A stretch of DNA of 50,384 nucleotides. Origin: Nocardia anaemiae NBRC 100462 (GTDB lineage Bacteria > Actinomycetota > Actinomycetes > Mycobacteriales > Mycobacteriaceae). Below the pieces are notes generated by a model, which did not search any database, was not told where the DNA came from, and saw nothing but the letters and a program-made list of their open reading frames with translations. Below, piece by piece: positions 41,597 to 50,384 of the stretch; positions within the stretch are counted from its first letter, which is position 1, and each line of letters begins with the position of its first letter. The stretch lies in the NCBI RefSeq assembly GCF_001612725.1, contig NZ_BDAZ01000076.1, positions 1 through 50,384 of the forward strand, read 5' to 3'. Both the position numbers and the translations under genes were made by a program.

Positions 41597-44500
41597 ATGG
41601 TCGATGAGGACCCGCTGCGGACCAGCCGTGATGTGAATCTGCCCGTCACGGTCGAGTTGAGCGCGTCTGGATTCGAGGACGCCGAAGAAATCGGACGTGG
41701 TGGTTTCGGTGTGGTGTATCGATGCACCCAGGCGGCGCTGGACCGCACGGTAGCGGTCAAGGTGCTGACCGCGGGGTTGGACGAGGACAGCCAAAGGCGG
41801 TTCTTCCGCGAGCAGCGGGCGATGGGGCGGCTGACCGGGCATCCGAACATCGTCACCGTGCTGCAGGTCGGTGTCACCGCCAGCGGGCGGCCCTATCTGG
41901 TGATGCCGTATTACCCGTTGGATTCGCTGGACGCGTGGATCCATCGACAGGGGCCGATGCCGGTGCAGACCGTGCTGTGGATCGGAGTGAAGATCGCTGG
42001 TGCGCTCGAGAGCGCGCATCGGCTCGGCATCGTGCATCGTGACGTGAAGCCGGGGAACATTCTGCTGACCGACTATGGCGAACCGGCGTTGACCGATTTC
42101 GGTATCGCGCATATCGCCGGCGGGTTCGAGACGGCCACGGGCATTTTGACCGCGTCCCCCGCCTTCACCGCCCCCGAGGTACTCGGTGGCGAGACGGCGT
42201 CCCCAGCAGCGGACGTCTACGGGCTCGGTGCGACCTTGTTCTGTGCGCTGACCGGGCATGCCGCGTTCGAGCGTCGCAGCGGTGAGCAGATGGTGGCGCA
42301 GTTCGTGCGGATCACCAGCCAGCCGGTGCCGGATCTGCGGGATAGCGGTATTCCCGACGACTTATCGGGGCTAGTGGAATCGGCGATGGAGCGGGATCCG
42401 CAGGCGCGGCCGTCGGCGGCGGCGTTCGGCGAGGTCATCCGGCAGGTGCAGGACGACCACGGATACCAGGTGGGCGATATGGCCGTCTATGGCACACACG
42501 CTGCCGCCCCCGGGCCGCAGGACCAAACGCCACCGCCGCGGGCATCTGCAGAGATCCGCGGTAGCACTGGCGAGTTGCCGCTCGAGCTGACCAGTTTCGT
42601 GGACCGTCGTACCGAGACTGCGGAGATCAAGAATCTGCTGTCGGTGTCGCGGCTGGTGACATTGGTGGGAATCGGGGGTGTCGGCAAAACTCGGCTGGCG
42701 TTGCGAGTGGCGTCGAATGCTCGACGTGTTGTCGCCGACGGAGTGTGGATGATCGATCTGGCTGACGTGCGGGACCCGGAGTTGCTGATCAACGTTGTGG
42801 CGGCTGGCATGGGCCTGCGGGATGACTCGGCCCGGTCGATGCGGCAAGTGCTGGTCGATTTCCTGCGTCCGCGGGAGACGCTGCTTGTTCTGGACAATGG
42901 CGAGCAGGTTGTGCAGGCGTTGGCGGGGCTGGTCGAGGAGTTGTTGGTGAGGTGTCCGCAGGTGCGGATTCTTGTCACCAGCCGTGAACCGTTGGACGTC
43001 GCGGGGGAAGCGGTGTTGTGGGTGCGGCCGTTGGCGGTTCCGACCTCCGGGGATCCGCTGATGCTGCGGGGCCTGCCCAAATACGATGCGGTGAGTTTGT
43101 TCGTCGAGCGCGCCGCGGCGGTCGTGCCGGGATTCGAGGTCACCGAGAAGAACAAGGCCGCGGTGGTCGGGATCTGTTCGCGGCTGGACGGGTTGCCGTT
43201 GGCGATCGAGCTGGCGGCGGCGCGGATGCGCGCGATGTCGCCCGAGCAGATCCTGGCCCGGCTGAGCGACCGGTACGCGCTGCTCACTCGCGGCAGTCGC
43301 ACCGCGCCGAGGCGGCAGCAGACCCTGTGGTGGTGCATCGATTGGAGCTACCAGTTGTGCACGCCGGTCGAGCAGCGGCTGTGGGCTCGGTTGTCGGTGT
43401 TCGCCGGCGGTTTCGAACTCGATGCCGCCGAACAGGTGTGCGGCGCCGATATCGCGCCGGAGAATCTGCTGGACGCCTTGTCCTGTCTGGTCGACAAATC
43501 GATTGTGAACCGCGACGAAGTGGATGGCGTCGTGCGCTTCCGGATGTTGGAGACCGTGCGCGACTACGGGCGCGAGCAGTTGCAAGAGTCCGGCGAAGAC
43601 CGGGAGCTGCGTCGACGACAGCGCGACTGGTGCCAGCGGTTGGTGCTGGATTGGGTGGCGGACTGGTTCAGTGACCGCCAGCCCGACTGGCTGGCTCGCC
43701 TTGATCGCGAGCAGCCGAATCTGCGGGCTGCCCTCGAGCTCTCCCTCTCCGAGGACAGTGCGGACTCGGCTGATGCCGGGCTGCGCACCGCCAATGCGCT
43801 ATTCGGGTTCTGGAGCTTTCGGGGTCGGTACGATGAAGGTCGACGGTGGCTCGACCGCGCCCTGGCCAATCCGGACGCGGGCTCGATATACGACCGTGTC
43901 AAGGCGCTCGAGGCCGGCGTTGTCATGGCCACGGCGCAGCAGGACCTTCGATCGGCAGCGTCATTGCTGGAGCAGGCGCGCGCCCTCGCCGAGCAGGATC
44001 CCACTCCCATGAACCAGGCGCTGATCGCCTACTCCGACGGCATGCTGGCGCTTTATCGAGACGATCCCGCTCGCGCGGTCTCCTTCTTCGAGCGTGCCGT
44101 GGAGGCGTTCAGCTCGAATAAGCGAGGGTACCTATACATTTCCGCGTTGATGCTGCTCGGTTGGGCCTTCGCAGCGCAGGGCGATATACCGCGGGCAATC
44201 GATTGCAATGAGGAAATACTTTCCATCACCGCGGAATGCGGCGAATCGCTTTATCGGTCGACTGCGCTGTGGGGGTTGGGCATTGCCGCGTGGCTGCAAG
44301 GCGAGCGGTCGCGCGCACAACAGTTGCTGCGCGAATCGCTGCGAGTAAACCAGCGCATGCGCAGCCCCGTCGTCGCGGCGCTCGATCTCGAGGCATTGGC
44401 CTGGACCTTCGCAGCCGACAACGGTGAGCGCGCCGCCGTGCTGATGGGTGCCGCGGAGAATCTTTTGCGGTCCTCCGCATCGAGGTTTTCCGTCTTCCCG

Positions 44501-44863
44501 AAGCTGACCAACGTCCACGACGAATACGAGCGCACGGTGCGTAGCGCGCTCGGAGAACGACGATTCGACGCCGCGTTCCGGCGCGGCCAGGCCATGGCGG
44601 ACAACGCTGCGGTGACCTATGCGCTCGGGGAGCCGCCGACCGCCCCCGCACCCGCTTCCCAACTGCGATTGACCAAGCGCGAACGGCAGGTCGCAGACCT
44701 TATTGCCCAGGGACTGACCAATAAGCAGATCGCGACGAAATTGGTGATCTCGCTCCGCACGGCCGAGGGGCATGTGGAACACATCCTGAACAAACTCGGA
44801 TTCACCTCCCGCGCCCAGATCGCGGCCTGGATCGCCGACGAAGCCCAGCGCGAGAGTTCTTGA
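41597..44863 (+). CDS. Ser/Thr kinase - NTPase - TPR - LuxR fusion regulator
   Basis: A 1088-aa multidomain regulator. Residues about 22-285 form a Hanks kinase: EEIGRGGFGVVYR (P-loop), TVAVKVL (Lys), GIVHRDVKPGNILL (catalytic loop), TDFGIAH and FTAPEVLG. Residues about 330-640 are an NB-ARC-like ATPase with Walker A GIGGVGKTRLALRV (about 358) and LLVLDNGEQV. A TPR-like helical region covers 680-990. The C-terminus is a LuxR helix-turn-helix (LTKRERQVADLIAQGLTNKQ, ISLRTAEGHVEHILNKLG). The design resembles PknK of mycobacteria, with an added LuxR output. The ATG at 41597 or a GTG at 41579 could be the start; neither has a clear ribosome site. No target is evident. It is convergent with fadE5. 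Confidence 0.9.
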   Translation: MVDEDPLRTSRDVNLPVTVELSASGFEDAEEIGRGGFGVVYRCTQAALDRTVAVKVLTAGLDEDSQRRFFREQRAMGRLTGHPNIVTVLQVGVTASGRPYLVMPYYPLDSLDAWIHRQGPMPVQTVLWIGVKIAGALESAHRLGIVHRDVKPGNILLTDYGEPALTDFGIAHIAGGFETATGILTASPAFTAPEVLGGETASPAADVYGLGATLFCALTGHAAFERRSGEQMVAQFVRITSQPVPDLRDSGIPDDLSGLVESAMERDPQARPSAAAFGEVIRQVQDDHGYQVGDMAVYGTHAAAPGPQDQTPPPRASAEIRGSTGELPLELTSFVDRRTETAEIKNLLSVSRLVTLVGIGGVGKTRLALRVASNARRVVADGVWMIDLADVRDPELLINVVAAGMGLRDDSARSMRQVLVDFLRPRETLLVLDNGEQVVQALAGLVEELLVRCPQVRILVTSREPLDVAGEAVLWVRPLAVPTSGDPLMLRGLPKYDAVSLFVERAAAVVPGFEVTEKNKAAVVGICSRLDGLPLAIELAAARMRAMSPEQILARLSDRYALLTRGSRTAPRRQQTLWWCIDWSYQLCTPVEQRLWARLSVFAGGFELDAAEQVCGADIAPENLLDALSCLVDKSIVNRDEVDGVVRFRMLETVRDYGREQLQESGEDRELRRRQRDWCQRLVLDWVADWFSDRQPDWLARLDREQPNLRAALELSLSEDSADSADAGLRTANALFGFWSFRGRYDEGRRWLDRALANPDAGSIYDRVKALEAGVVMATAQQDLRSAASLLEQARALAEQDPTPMNQALIAYSDGMLALYRDDPARAVSFFERAVEAFSSNKRGYLYISALMLLGWAFAAQGDIPRAIDCNEEILSITAECGESLYRSTALWGLGIAAWLQGERSRAQQLLRESLRVNQRMRSPVVAALDLEALAWTFAADNGERAAVLMGAAENLLRSSASRFSVFPKLTNVHDEYERTVRSALGERRFDAAFRRGQAMADNAAVTYALGEPPTAPAPASQLRLTKRERQVADLIAQGLTNKQIATKLVISLRTAEGHVEHILNKLGFTSRAQIAAWIADEAQRESS

Positions 44864-45056
44864 CCGCATAACTCACTCCGGGGCTGTCCGAGAACTCCGT
44901 CGACGCAATCGCGGTCAGGGCCACTCGGCTGCCCGCCGTGGCAAGGACCCGCTCCCGCCCGGCGGGCTCACCCAGGTCCCGCCGTCTGCGCATCTCCCGA
45001 CCATCCTGCATGCCGCACTGTGTAATCCGGTGTGGTCCTGATGGTGTTCCTTCGTG

Positions 45057-46892
45057 TCAGAATGCTGCTTCGTCGAGTTCCATGATGCTGGCGTCGATGT
45101 CGGAGATCATTGACCATTCGGCGCTCAGGTGCGGTAGCACGGTCTTGGCGAAGAATGACGCCACGGCGATCTTGCCGTCGTAGAAGGCCCGGTCCTGCTC
45201 GCCGAGATCGGAATCCAGAGCGGTGAGGGCGATTTCGGCCGCCACGATGAGCCGCCAACCGACGAGGAGATCACCGACAGCGAGCAACAGCGGCACCGCG
45301 ACCAAGCCGATCTTGTACAGCTGTGTGGGCTGCTCGCGGGCGGCGAGCAGATGCTGGGTCAGTTTGCCCACCATGTCCTGTACGTCTTCGAGGGCGGTGG
45401 CGAGCAGGATCTTTTCGGCTTTGAGCCGGTCGCCGTCAGTGGTGGATTCGGTGGTCTCGCGTACCTTGCCTGCCACGTGCGCGAGTGCGACCCCGTGGTC
45501 GCGGGCGATCTTGCGGAAGAAGAAGTCTTGCGCCTGGATGGCGGTGGTGCCCTCGTAGAGCGAGTCGATCTTCGAGTCGCGGATGTACTGCTCGATCGGG
45601 TAGTCCTGCAGGAAACCCGAGCCCCCGAAGCACTGCAGGGATTCGGTCAGGTACTGATAGCCCCGCTCTGAGCCGACGCCCTTGACGATCGGCAGCAGCA
45701 AATCGTTCACACGTGCGGCCAGTTCGGCGTCGGCACCGGAAACATGCTGGGCTGCAACGGTATCCTGGTGGGCGGCGGTGTATAGGTAGATCGCGCGCAG
45801 TCCCTCGGCGTAGGCCTTCTGCAGCATCAGCGAGCGCCGCACATCGGGGTGGTGGGTGATGGTCACCTTCGGCGCGTTCTTGTCGGCGCTCTGGATCAGA
45901 TCACTGCCCTGCACGCGGGTCTTGGCGTACTCGAGGGCGTTGAGGTAGCCGCTGGAGAGAGTGGCGATGGCCTTGGTGCCCACCATCATCCGGGCTTCCT
46001 CGATGACCTTGAACATCTGCGCGATACCGTCGTGGACCTCGCCGACGAGATACCCGATGGCTGGTGTGCCATGCCCGCCGAAGGTCAGCTCGCAGGTCGC
46101 GGACGCCTTCAAACCCATCTTGTGCTCGAGGTTGGTCACGAAAACACCATTGCGGTCACCGATCTCACCGGTCTGCGGATCGAAGAGGTACTTCGGCACC
46201 AAAAACAGGCTCAGCCCCTTGGTGCCGGGGCCTGCGCCCTCGGGGCGGGCGAGGACCTGGTGGAGGGTGTTCTCGAACAGGTCACCGGAGTCGGCGGAGG
46301 TGATGAACCGTTTGACGCCCTCGATGTGCCAGGTGCCATCGGGCTGCTGGATCGCCTTGGTGCGCCCGGCGCCGACATCGGAGCCGGCGTCGGGTTCGGT
46401 AAGGACCATGGTGGCTCCCCAATTACGTTGCACCGCAAGCTCTGCCCAGCGGCGCTGTTCCTCGGTGCCAATGCTGTGCACGATATCGGCCATGACGGGG
46501 CCGCTGAGATACATATACGCCGCAGGCTGAGCGCCGAGCAGGAACTCATTGATCGCCCACATCAGCATTCGCGGGGCGGGTACCCCACCGATCGCCTCGG
46601 TCTTGCCGACCCGCCACCATTCACCGTCGTGCCAGGCGTGCACGGATCGCCGCAGCGGTTCGGGCAGTTGCACCGAATGGGTGGCGGGGTCGAACACCGG
46701 CGGGTTGCGGTCGGCGACGGCATAGGACTCCGCCACCGGCCCCTCGGCCAGGCGCGCCGCCTCGACCAGCATCGACCGCACGGTCTCGCCGTCGAGGTCA
46801 CCGAACTGCCCCGACTGCAGGACCGCCTCGAGACCGAGCACCTCGAACAGATTGAACTCGAGATCACGCACGTTGCTTTTGTAATGCCCCAC
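45057..46892 (-). CDS. fadE5: Acyl-CoA dehydrogenase, FadE5-type
   Basis: A 611-aa acyl-CoA dehydrogenase of the long form with an extra C-terminal domain. The N-terminus GHYKSNVRDLEFNLFEVLGL is characteristic of mycobacterial FadE5. FAD/substrate stretches: WGATMVLTEPDAGSDVGAGR (about residue 165), HIEGVKRFITSADSGD; the catalytic Glu lies in DSLYEGTTAIQA (about residue 450). It carries out the first step of fatty acyl-CoA beta-oxidation over a wide chain-length range. The GTG at 46892 gives the FadE5 N-terminus; an ATG six codons upstream is also in frame. The tandem-TetR gene upstream on the same strand is a likely regulator. Confidence 0.9.
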   Translation of the reverse strand: MGHYKSNVRDLEFNLFEVLGLEAVLQSGQFGDLDGETVRSMLVEAARLAEGPVAESYAVADRNPPVFDPATHSVQLPEPLRRSVHAWHDGEWWRVGKTEAIGGVPAPRMLMWAINEFLLGAQPAAYMYLSGPVMADIVHSIGTEEQRRWAELAVQRNWGATMVLTEPDAGSDVGAGRTKAIQQPDGTWHIEGVKRFITSADSGDLFENTLHQVLARPEGAGPGTKGLSLFLVPKYLFDPQTGEIGDRNGVFVTNLEHKMGLKASATCELTFGGHGTPAIGYLVGEVHDGIAQMFKVIEEARMMVGTKAIATLSSGYLNALEYAKTRVQGSDLIQSADKNAPKVTITHHPDVRRSLMLQKAYAEGLRAIYLYTAAHQDTVAAQHVSGADAELAARVNDLLLPIVKGVGSERGYQYLTESLQCFGGSGFLQDYPIEQYIRDSKIDSLYEGTTAIQAQDFFFRKIARDHGVALAHVAGKVRETTESTTDGDRLKAEKILLATALEDVQDMVGKLTQHLLAAREQPTQLYKIGLVAVPLLLAVGDLLVGWRLIVAAEIALTALDSDLGEQDRAFYDGKIAVASFFAKTVLPHLSAEWSMISDIDASIMELDEAAF

Positions 46893-46989
46893 CAGCACTC
46901 GCCTTCGCACAGGCCCGGCCTGTAGCCGGGCAAGATGATATGCGCGCCCGCCGACCGCCCGGACATCTCCGGCAGCTCGGGAGCACCAC

Positions 46990-47012
46990 TAAGTTACTCG
47001 CCGCTAAGCTAC
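46990..47012. promoter_or_regulatory. Direct repeats upstream of fadE5
   Basis: CTAAGTTAC and CTAAGCTAC occur 15 bp apart (46990-47012), with a related GTAAGTTAA at 47052-47060. They lie 100-170 bp upstream of fadE5, between it and the tandem-TetR gene, and could bind that protein's two DNA-binding domains. Confidence 0.35.
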
Positions 47013-47097
47013 AGTCTGAGCAGGCCAGTCGGCAATAGCCCGAAAAGGTCAGTAAGTTAATGAACGATAAATTTCCGGGAACAGCGCTTACCCTGAA

Positions 47098-48318
47098 TCA
47101 GGAGCGGGTGTCGCCGGAGAACGCGATCGCGTCGCCCACAGCCACCAGAGCCTCGACGATGTCACCCCGGCGGCTCAGCCGCGGATTGCGTGCCGCGTCG
47201 ATGACAACGGTGGTCACGGCCTGAATGAACACTCGCGCCGTCGGTAACGACAGCTCGGGACGCACAGTCTCCAGCATGCGCGCCCAGCGGATGACGCCGT
47301 CACGATGCGCTTGCCGGTAGCGCTCGGCCAGGTCCCGCGGCAGATGTGCGACCTCGCTGAGCGTCGTCCCCACCAGATCGGGCTGCTCGACAGCGAAGCG
47401 CGCGAAGTAGGACAGCAGCAGCAACAGCGACTGGCGCGGGGTGTCGCCCTCGGTCAACGCTCGCGACGTGTAGAGGCGGATCCACTGATCGTTGCGGTCG
47501 ATGATCTGGCTGAGCAACTCCGCCTTACCGGCGAAATGGTGATACAGCGCAGGACCGCTCACCCCCACTGCCGCGCCGATGTCTTCGATGCTCACCGCGG
47601 CGTACCCGCGCGTATTGAACAACCGCGCGGCCGCGACGATCAACCGTTCCGGTCGCACGCCGCGATCGAATTCGGCATCACCGGTCACCCACCCTGACCG
47701 CGCTGCCTGCCGCTCCGCGGCCACGCCGGTCGGTAGCCGGACGTCGATCGTTGCGGCCACAGCCCTGTCGAGCACCTCGGCGAATAGCGGTCCCGGCAGC
47801 TCGACCCGGTGGTAGGACGGACTGACCGCGACCGACAGCACACACCAGCTCAGCAATTCCACATCGGCCGGGGCGAGGCCGGGGTGGCGTGCGCGAATCG
47901 CGGTGCGCAGATAGCAAGTCAAACGCACCGCACGCGCGAGCACTCCGATGCGATCCGTCGGCAGCAAGTTGCGGAACTCGAGCTGCCATAATCGCGGCAG
48001 ACCCCGCAATTCCAGCGCGACCCGCACCAACTCGGTCAGCACCGATCTCCCCGAAGGGTCGGCGCTGTGGGCATTGTCGAGCCGCGCCACGGTGACGTCC
48101 AGACCATCGAGCAAACAGTGTCCGAGCAGTTGTTGCTTGCTGCGGAAATGTCGATAAAGCGCGGTGGAGGTGATTCCGACCGCCGCAGCGATGTCGGACA
48201 TCGAGGTGCCGTGATAGCCCTGCCGGGCGAAGGCCTCGCTCGCCGCGCGCACGATCGTAGCGCGACGATCGCGCGGTCGGCGGCGGACGGATGATCGCAC
48301 GGGCTGGCTGGTGTCCAT
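47098..48318 (-). CDS. Tandem TetR-domain regulator (Mce3R-like)
   Basis: A 406-aa protein with two complete TetR units in one chain. The first helix-turn-helix is IVRAASEAFARQGYHGTSMS followed by DIAAAVGITSTALYRHF (residues 22-65); the second is LIVAAARLFNTRGYAAVSIE followed by DIGAAVGVSGPALYHHF (about residues 222-265). Each is followed by its own helical sensor domain. This layout and length match Mce3R of Mycobacterium tuberculosis, a repressor of an mce operon and lipid-catabolic genes. The ATG at 48318 is preferred to an upstream in-frame start at 48402. It lies on the same strand as fadE5. Whether it also acts on the mce operon 25 kb away is not shown. Confidence 0.9.
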   Translation of the reverse strand: MDTSQPVRSSVRRRPRDRRATIVRAASEAFARQGYHGTSMSDIAAAVGITSTALYRHFRSKQQLLGHCLLDGLDVTVARLDNAHSADPSGRSVLTELVRVALELRGLPRLWQLEFRNLLPTDRIGVLARAVRLTCYLRTAIRARHPGLAPADVELLSWCVLSVAVSPSYHRVELPGPLFAEVLDRAVAATIDVRLPTGVAAERQAARSGWVTGDAEFDRGVRPERLIVAAARLFNTRGYAAVSIEDIGAAVGVSGPALYHHFAGKAELLSQIIDRNDQWIRLYTSRALTEGDTPRQSLLLLLSYFARFAVEQPDLVGTTLSEVAHLPRDLAERYRQAHRDGVIRWARMLETVRPELSLPTARVFIQAVTTVVIDAARNPRLSRRGDIVEALVAVGDAIAFSGDTRS

Positions 48319-48432
48319 TACCGACCAGTCTCCCAGGCGGCAACCGCGACTACGACCTCGGCACCGTGCCGTCGGGCATGCCGGCCCCGGCTGGGTGAGC
48401 AATCCGCGGCTGCCAGGATGCTCCTAGGGATA

Positions 48433-48545
48433 TCAAGGGGTGGGTTGGGGTTTGTCGGTGGTGATGAGCTGGTAGAGCTCGCGGGCGACGTAGCGTTTGA
48501 GTCCCTCGAGCAACCTATCCAGTGAGATCCAGTGCTGCCCAGCCG
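48433..48545 (-). pseudogene. IS110-type transposase, C-terminal fragment
   Basis: The minus strand reads LLEGLKRYVARELYQLITTD followed by a short Pro-rich end and a stop at 48433-48435. LKRYxAREV/LY is typical of the C-terminus of IS110-family transposases. Only about 35 codons remain, so it marks an old insertion between the tandem-TetR gene and the transporter. Confidence 0.5.
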
Positions 48546-48845
48546 TCGCAGGCGTCAGGTCCGCAGCGCCTGTCTACTTGGAGCGGTCGTGATGCCCGAG
48601 AGTTGGTTGTCGTTACGCAGCAGGATCACCCTCCCGATGGACGCGCCCCCTGAGCGAAACGGACCTACGCGGACGTCACCCCGGCCGGGGTCGCCGGACA
48701 GGTATCCCGTCCACACGGCACAAGCCATAGCCGACGTCGCCATGACAGATGTTGCTACAGCTGTTCACTCTGTCCGCCGCAGATAATCGCCGCACCGTTG
48801 TGCAGCTCATCACGAAACCACCACTAAGCCTTGACGCGGCTGCGA
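48546..48845. other. Intergenic region, no gene recognised
   Basis: This stretch between the IS110 fragment and operator site 8 has only short frames without family signatures. The following 48873-49054 leads into the transporter gene. Confidence 0.35.
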
Positions 48846-48872
48846 AATATCGGGAACGCTGTATCCGATATT
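48846..48872. promoter_or_regulatory. TetR-type operator, site 8
   Basis: AATATCGG (48846-48853) and CCGATATT (48865-48872) are perfect 8-bp arms around the core CGGGAACGCTGTATCCG. It is the most symmetric of the eight sites and lies about 180 bp upstream of the transporter gene. No TetR gene of the simple type is adjacent inside the window. Confidence 0.65.
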
Positions 48873-49054
48873 AGCCTGGGGTAGTAAAAAGGCTCGCCAT
48901 GCCGGTTGCCGTCGGCGTCAGCACACTCCGCGCCGGCCCGGTGGGCTGCCGACATCGGACCTGGGGTGTTGGATCCGAGCGGCACCGATTGCCGCCCCTA
49001 CGTGATCGACAGCCGGCAATGTCCAGGCTTACAACAAGGAGGACGGCACCGACC

Positions 49055-50384
49055 ATGACTGAATCGAGTACCAGCGGCGACACCGCGGGCGGCCAGCGGC
49101 CACACCCACGGGTGTGGGTCGGCCCGGCGGTGGTGGTCTCATTGCTTATGTCGCTGTTAGCCACGATGTATCTGGCATATGTCGTGGACCCAGCGAAACA
49201 CATGCACGATTTCCCGGTCGCTGTGGTCAACCAAGACCAAGGCGACATGCTCGGCGGCCACGTCACCAATGTAGGTCAACAGGTCTCCGATGCGCTCGTG
49301 GAGCACATACCCGCCGACAAGGTCGACCTGCAGGTTCTCGGCATGGCCGAAACGCAGAAGAAGCTCGATGACGGAACCCTCTACGGTGCCATTGTCATCC
49401 CGAGCGACTTCACCCATCGACTGGCGATCTTCAGCGCGGCCAGCGTCGCGTACGACGATGTCAGCCGCCCGACGATCACCGTAATCACCAACCCCCGTGT
49501 GGGATCGTTCGCGGCCTCAATGGTGCGCACCATCGCGGAGAACGCAATCGGCCAGACCAACCAAACCATCGGCACGCAGCTCACCACGATGATGCAAACC
49601 CAAATTCAATCGGGCAGCCAAGCACCAATGGCCGGTCTCAGTCGGCTGATGCTCGCCGAACCGGTCGAACTCGTAGTCGCCCCAAATCATCCGCTGCCTC
49701 CAGGGACAGGAGACGGTTTGGTCGCGTTCCTTTACACCTTGCTAGTGCTGCTAGCCGGATTTACCGGTGCGATGGTGATCAATGGGATGGTGGATTCGTC
49801 ACTCGGCTTCGCACCGGCCGAACTCGGCCCGTGGTATTCCCACGTTCCTCGGGCACAAATCTCGCGGCTGCGCACCTTGATGCTCAAGTGGAGCATCATG
49901 GTCGGCATCGCTCCGATCGTGGCCAGCATCTACATGGGCGTAGCGCACTGGCTGGGGACACCCATCGACCGTCCTTTGGCGCTTTTCTTATACAGCACGA
50001 TGTCGATTATCGCCGTCGGGGTCACAGCGCTGTCGATCCTCGCTGTATTCGGAACTATGGGGCTGCTTATCAACCTGGTCCTTTTTGTTGTTCTCGGCCT
50101 ACCTACCTCCGGCGGCACCATTCCAATCGAAGCGATTCCCGAACCACTTGTATGGCTGGCACGCTTAGAACCAATGCACCAGGTATACCTCGGTATTCGC
50201 GCCATCTTGCATTTCAATGCCGAAGCCGGTTCGGGCCTTGGTCGCGCGGTTTGGATGACGCTCATCGGACTGACTATCGGCCTCGTGCTCGGCGCCACCG
50301 CCACCCGCTATTACGACCACAAAGGACTGCACCGCAAACCGACAGACGCGACGGTCGCGGAAGTCATGGATTCCGTGGCTGCCT
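49055..50384 (+). CDS. YhgE/Pip-like (SNG1/DUF3533) membrane protein, partial
   Basis: At least 443 codons, open at the window end. One N-terminal membrane helix (VVVSLLMSLLATMYLAYVV, about residues 26-45) is followed by a large extracytoplasmic domain starting DFPVAVVNQDQGDMLGGHV, then several helices from about residue 225 (LVAFLYTLLVLLAGFTGAMV; MSIIAVGVTALSILAVFG). This is the ABC-2/YhgE-Pip layout; members are linked to export of lipids or drugs. The ATG at 49055 has AAGGAGG at 49036-49042. A frame-compatible ATG at 48899 is less likely because of its odd composition. Operator site 8 suggests TetR-type control. Confidence 0.8.
   Translation, partial: MTESSTSGDTAGGQRPHPRVWVGPAVVVSLLMSLLATMYLAYVVDPAKHMHDFPVAVVNQDQGDMLGGHVTNVGQQVSDALVEHIPADKVDLQVLGMAETQKKLDDGTLYGAIVIPSDFTHRLAIFSAASVAYDDVSRPTITVITNPRVGSFAASMVRTIAENAIGQTNQTIGTQLTTMMQTQIQSGSQAPMAGLSRLMLAEPVELVVAPNHPLPPGTGDGLVAFLYTLLVLLAGFTGAMVINGMVDSSLGFAPAELGPWYSHVPRAQISRLRTLMLKWSIMVGIAPIVASIYMGVAHWLGTPIDRPLALFLYSTMSIIAVGVTALSILAVFGTMGLLINLVLFVVLGLPTSGGTIPIEAIPEPLVWLARLEPMHQVYLGIRAILHFNAEAGSGLGRAVWMTLIGLTIGLVLGATATRYYDHKGLHRKPTDATVAEVMDSVAA

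Noticed and set aside
42371..43585. Minus-strand open frame of about 400 codons
   Set aside because: Antisense to the kinase/NTPase/LuxR gene; His/Arg/Gln-rich translation without domains.
48899..49054. Upstream in-frame extension of the transporter gene
   Set aside because: The frame is open, but the translation is Arg/Pro-rich and unlike a membrane-protein start; AAGGAGG before 49055 supports the later ATG.

Overview
The window is high-GC actinobacterial DNA. A Nocardia or close relative (Rhodococcus/Mycobacterium group) is most likely: it carries a complete mycolata-type mce operon, a FadE5-type acyl-CoA dehydrogenase, a tandem-TetR regulator of the Mce3R kind, and a kinase-LuxR fusion. 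The genus is an inference; no rRNA or tRNA gene was found to fix it.

Layout. 1-9.7 kb is accessory DNA: a STAND-type NTPase with a near-identical TPR array and a two-TM partner protein (507-4140, minus), a truncated isochorismatase-family gene cut at the module's edge (4145-4327), a 44-bp perfect palindrome (4950-4993), a frameshifted tyrosine recombinase with an AbrB-like gene (5316-6786, minus), a Fic protein flanked by a repeated motif (7553-8659), and fragments of an IS3-type transposase and an HxlR regulator. 9.8-15.1 kb holds a divergent PadR/nitronate monooxygenase pair, an amidohydrolase, and remnants of a TetR gene and a phloroglucinol (PhlG-like) hydrolase.

15.2-41.2 kb is a catabolic island: flavin-dependent monooxygenase, FAH-family hydrolase and flavin reductase (minus), then TetR, DoxX, cytochrome P450 and ferredoxin, then TetR-yrbEA-yrbEB-mceABCDEF-mam. 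After these come an NmrA-like protein with a truncated SRPBCC gene, a third TetR divergent from two alpha/beta hydrolases and an FAD monooxygenase, a zinc alcohol dehydrogenase with a DUF3500 protein, an SDR, a DapA-family lyase and a LysR regulator. 41.3-50.4 kb holds a kinase/NTPase/LuxR fusion, FadE5, the tandem-TetR protein, an IS110 fragment and a membrane transporter running off the window end.

How it may work together. Eight copies of one operator-like 17-mer, CGGnnACnnnGTnnCyr, lie in front of the amidohydrolase, both sides of the first TetR/monooxygenase divergence, the TetR-mce operon, the NmrA operon, both sides of the third TetR/hydrolase divergence, and the terminal transporter. 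Two intergenic regions carry the sites as pairs 43-44 bp apart, with the second ending three bases before an ATG. This suggests one ligand-responsive regulon joining a lipid/aromatic importer (Mce) to ring-hydroxylating and C-C-cleaving enzymes. The substrate is unknown; PhlG, FAH and monooxygenase families point to an aromatic or acyl-phenolic compound, but a steroid-like compound is not excluded.
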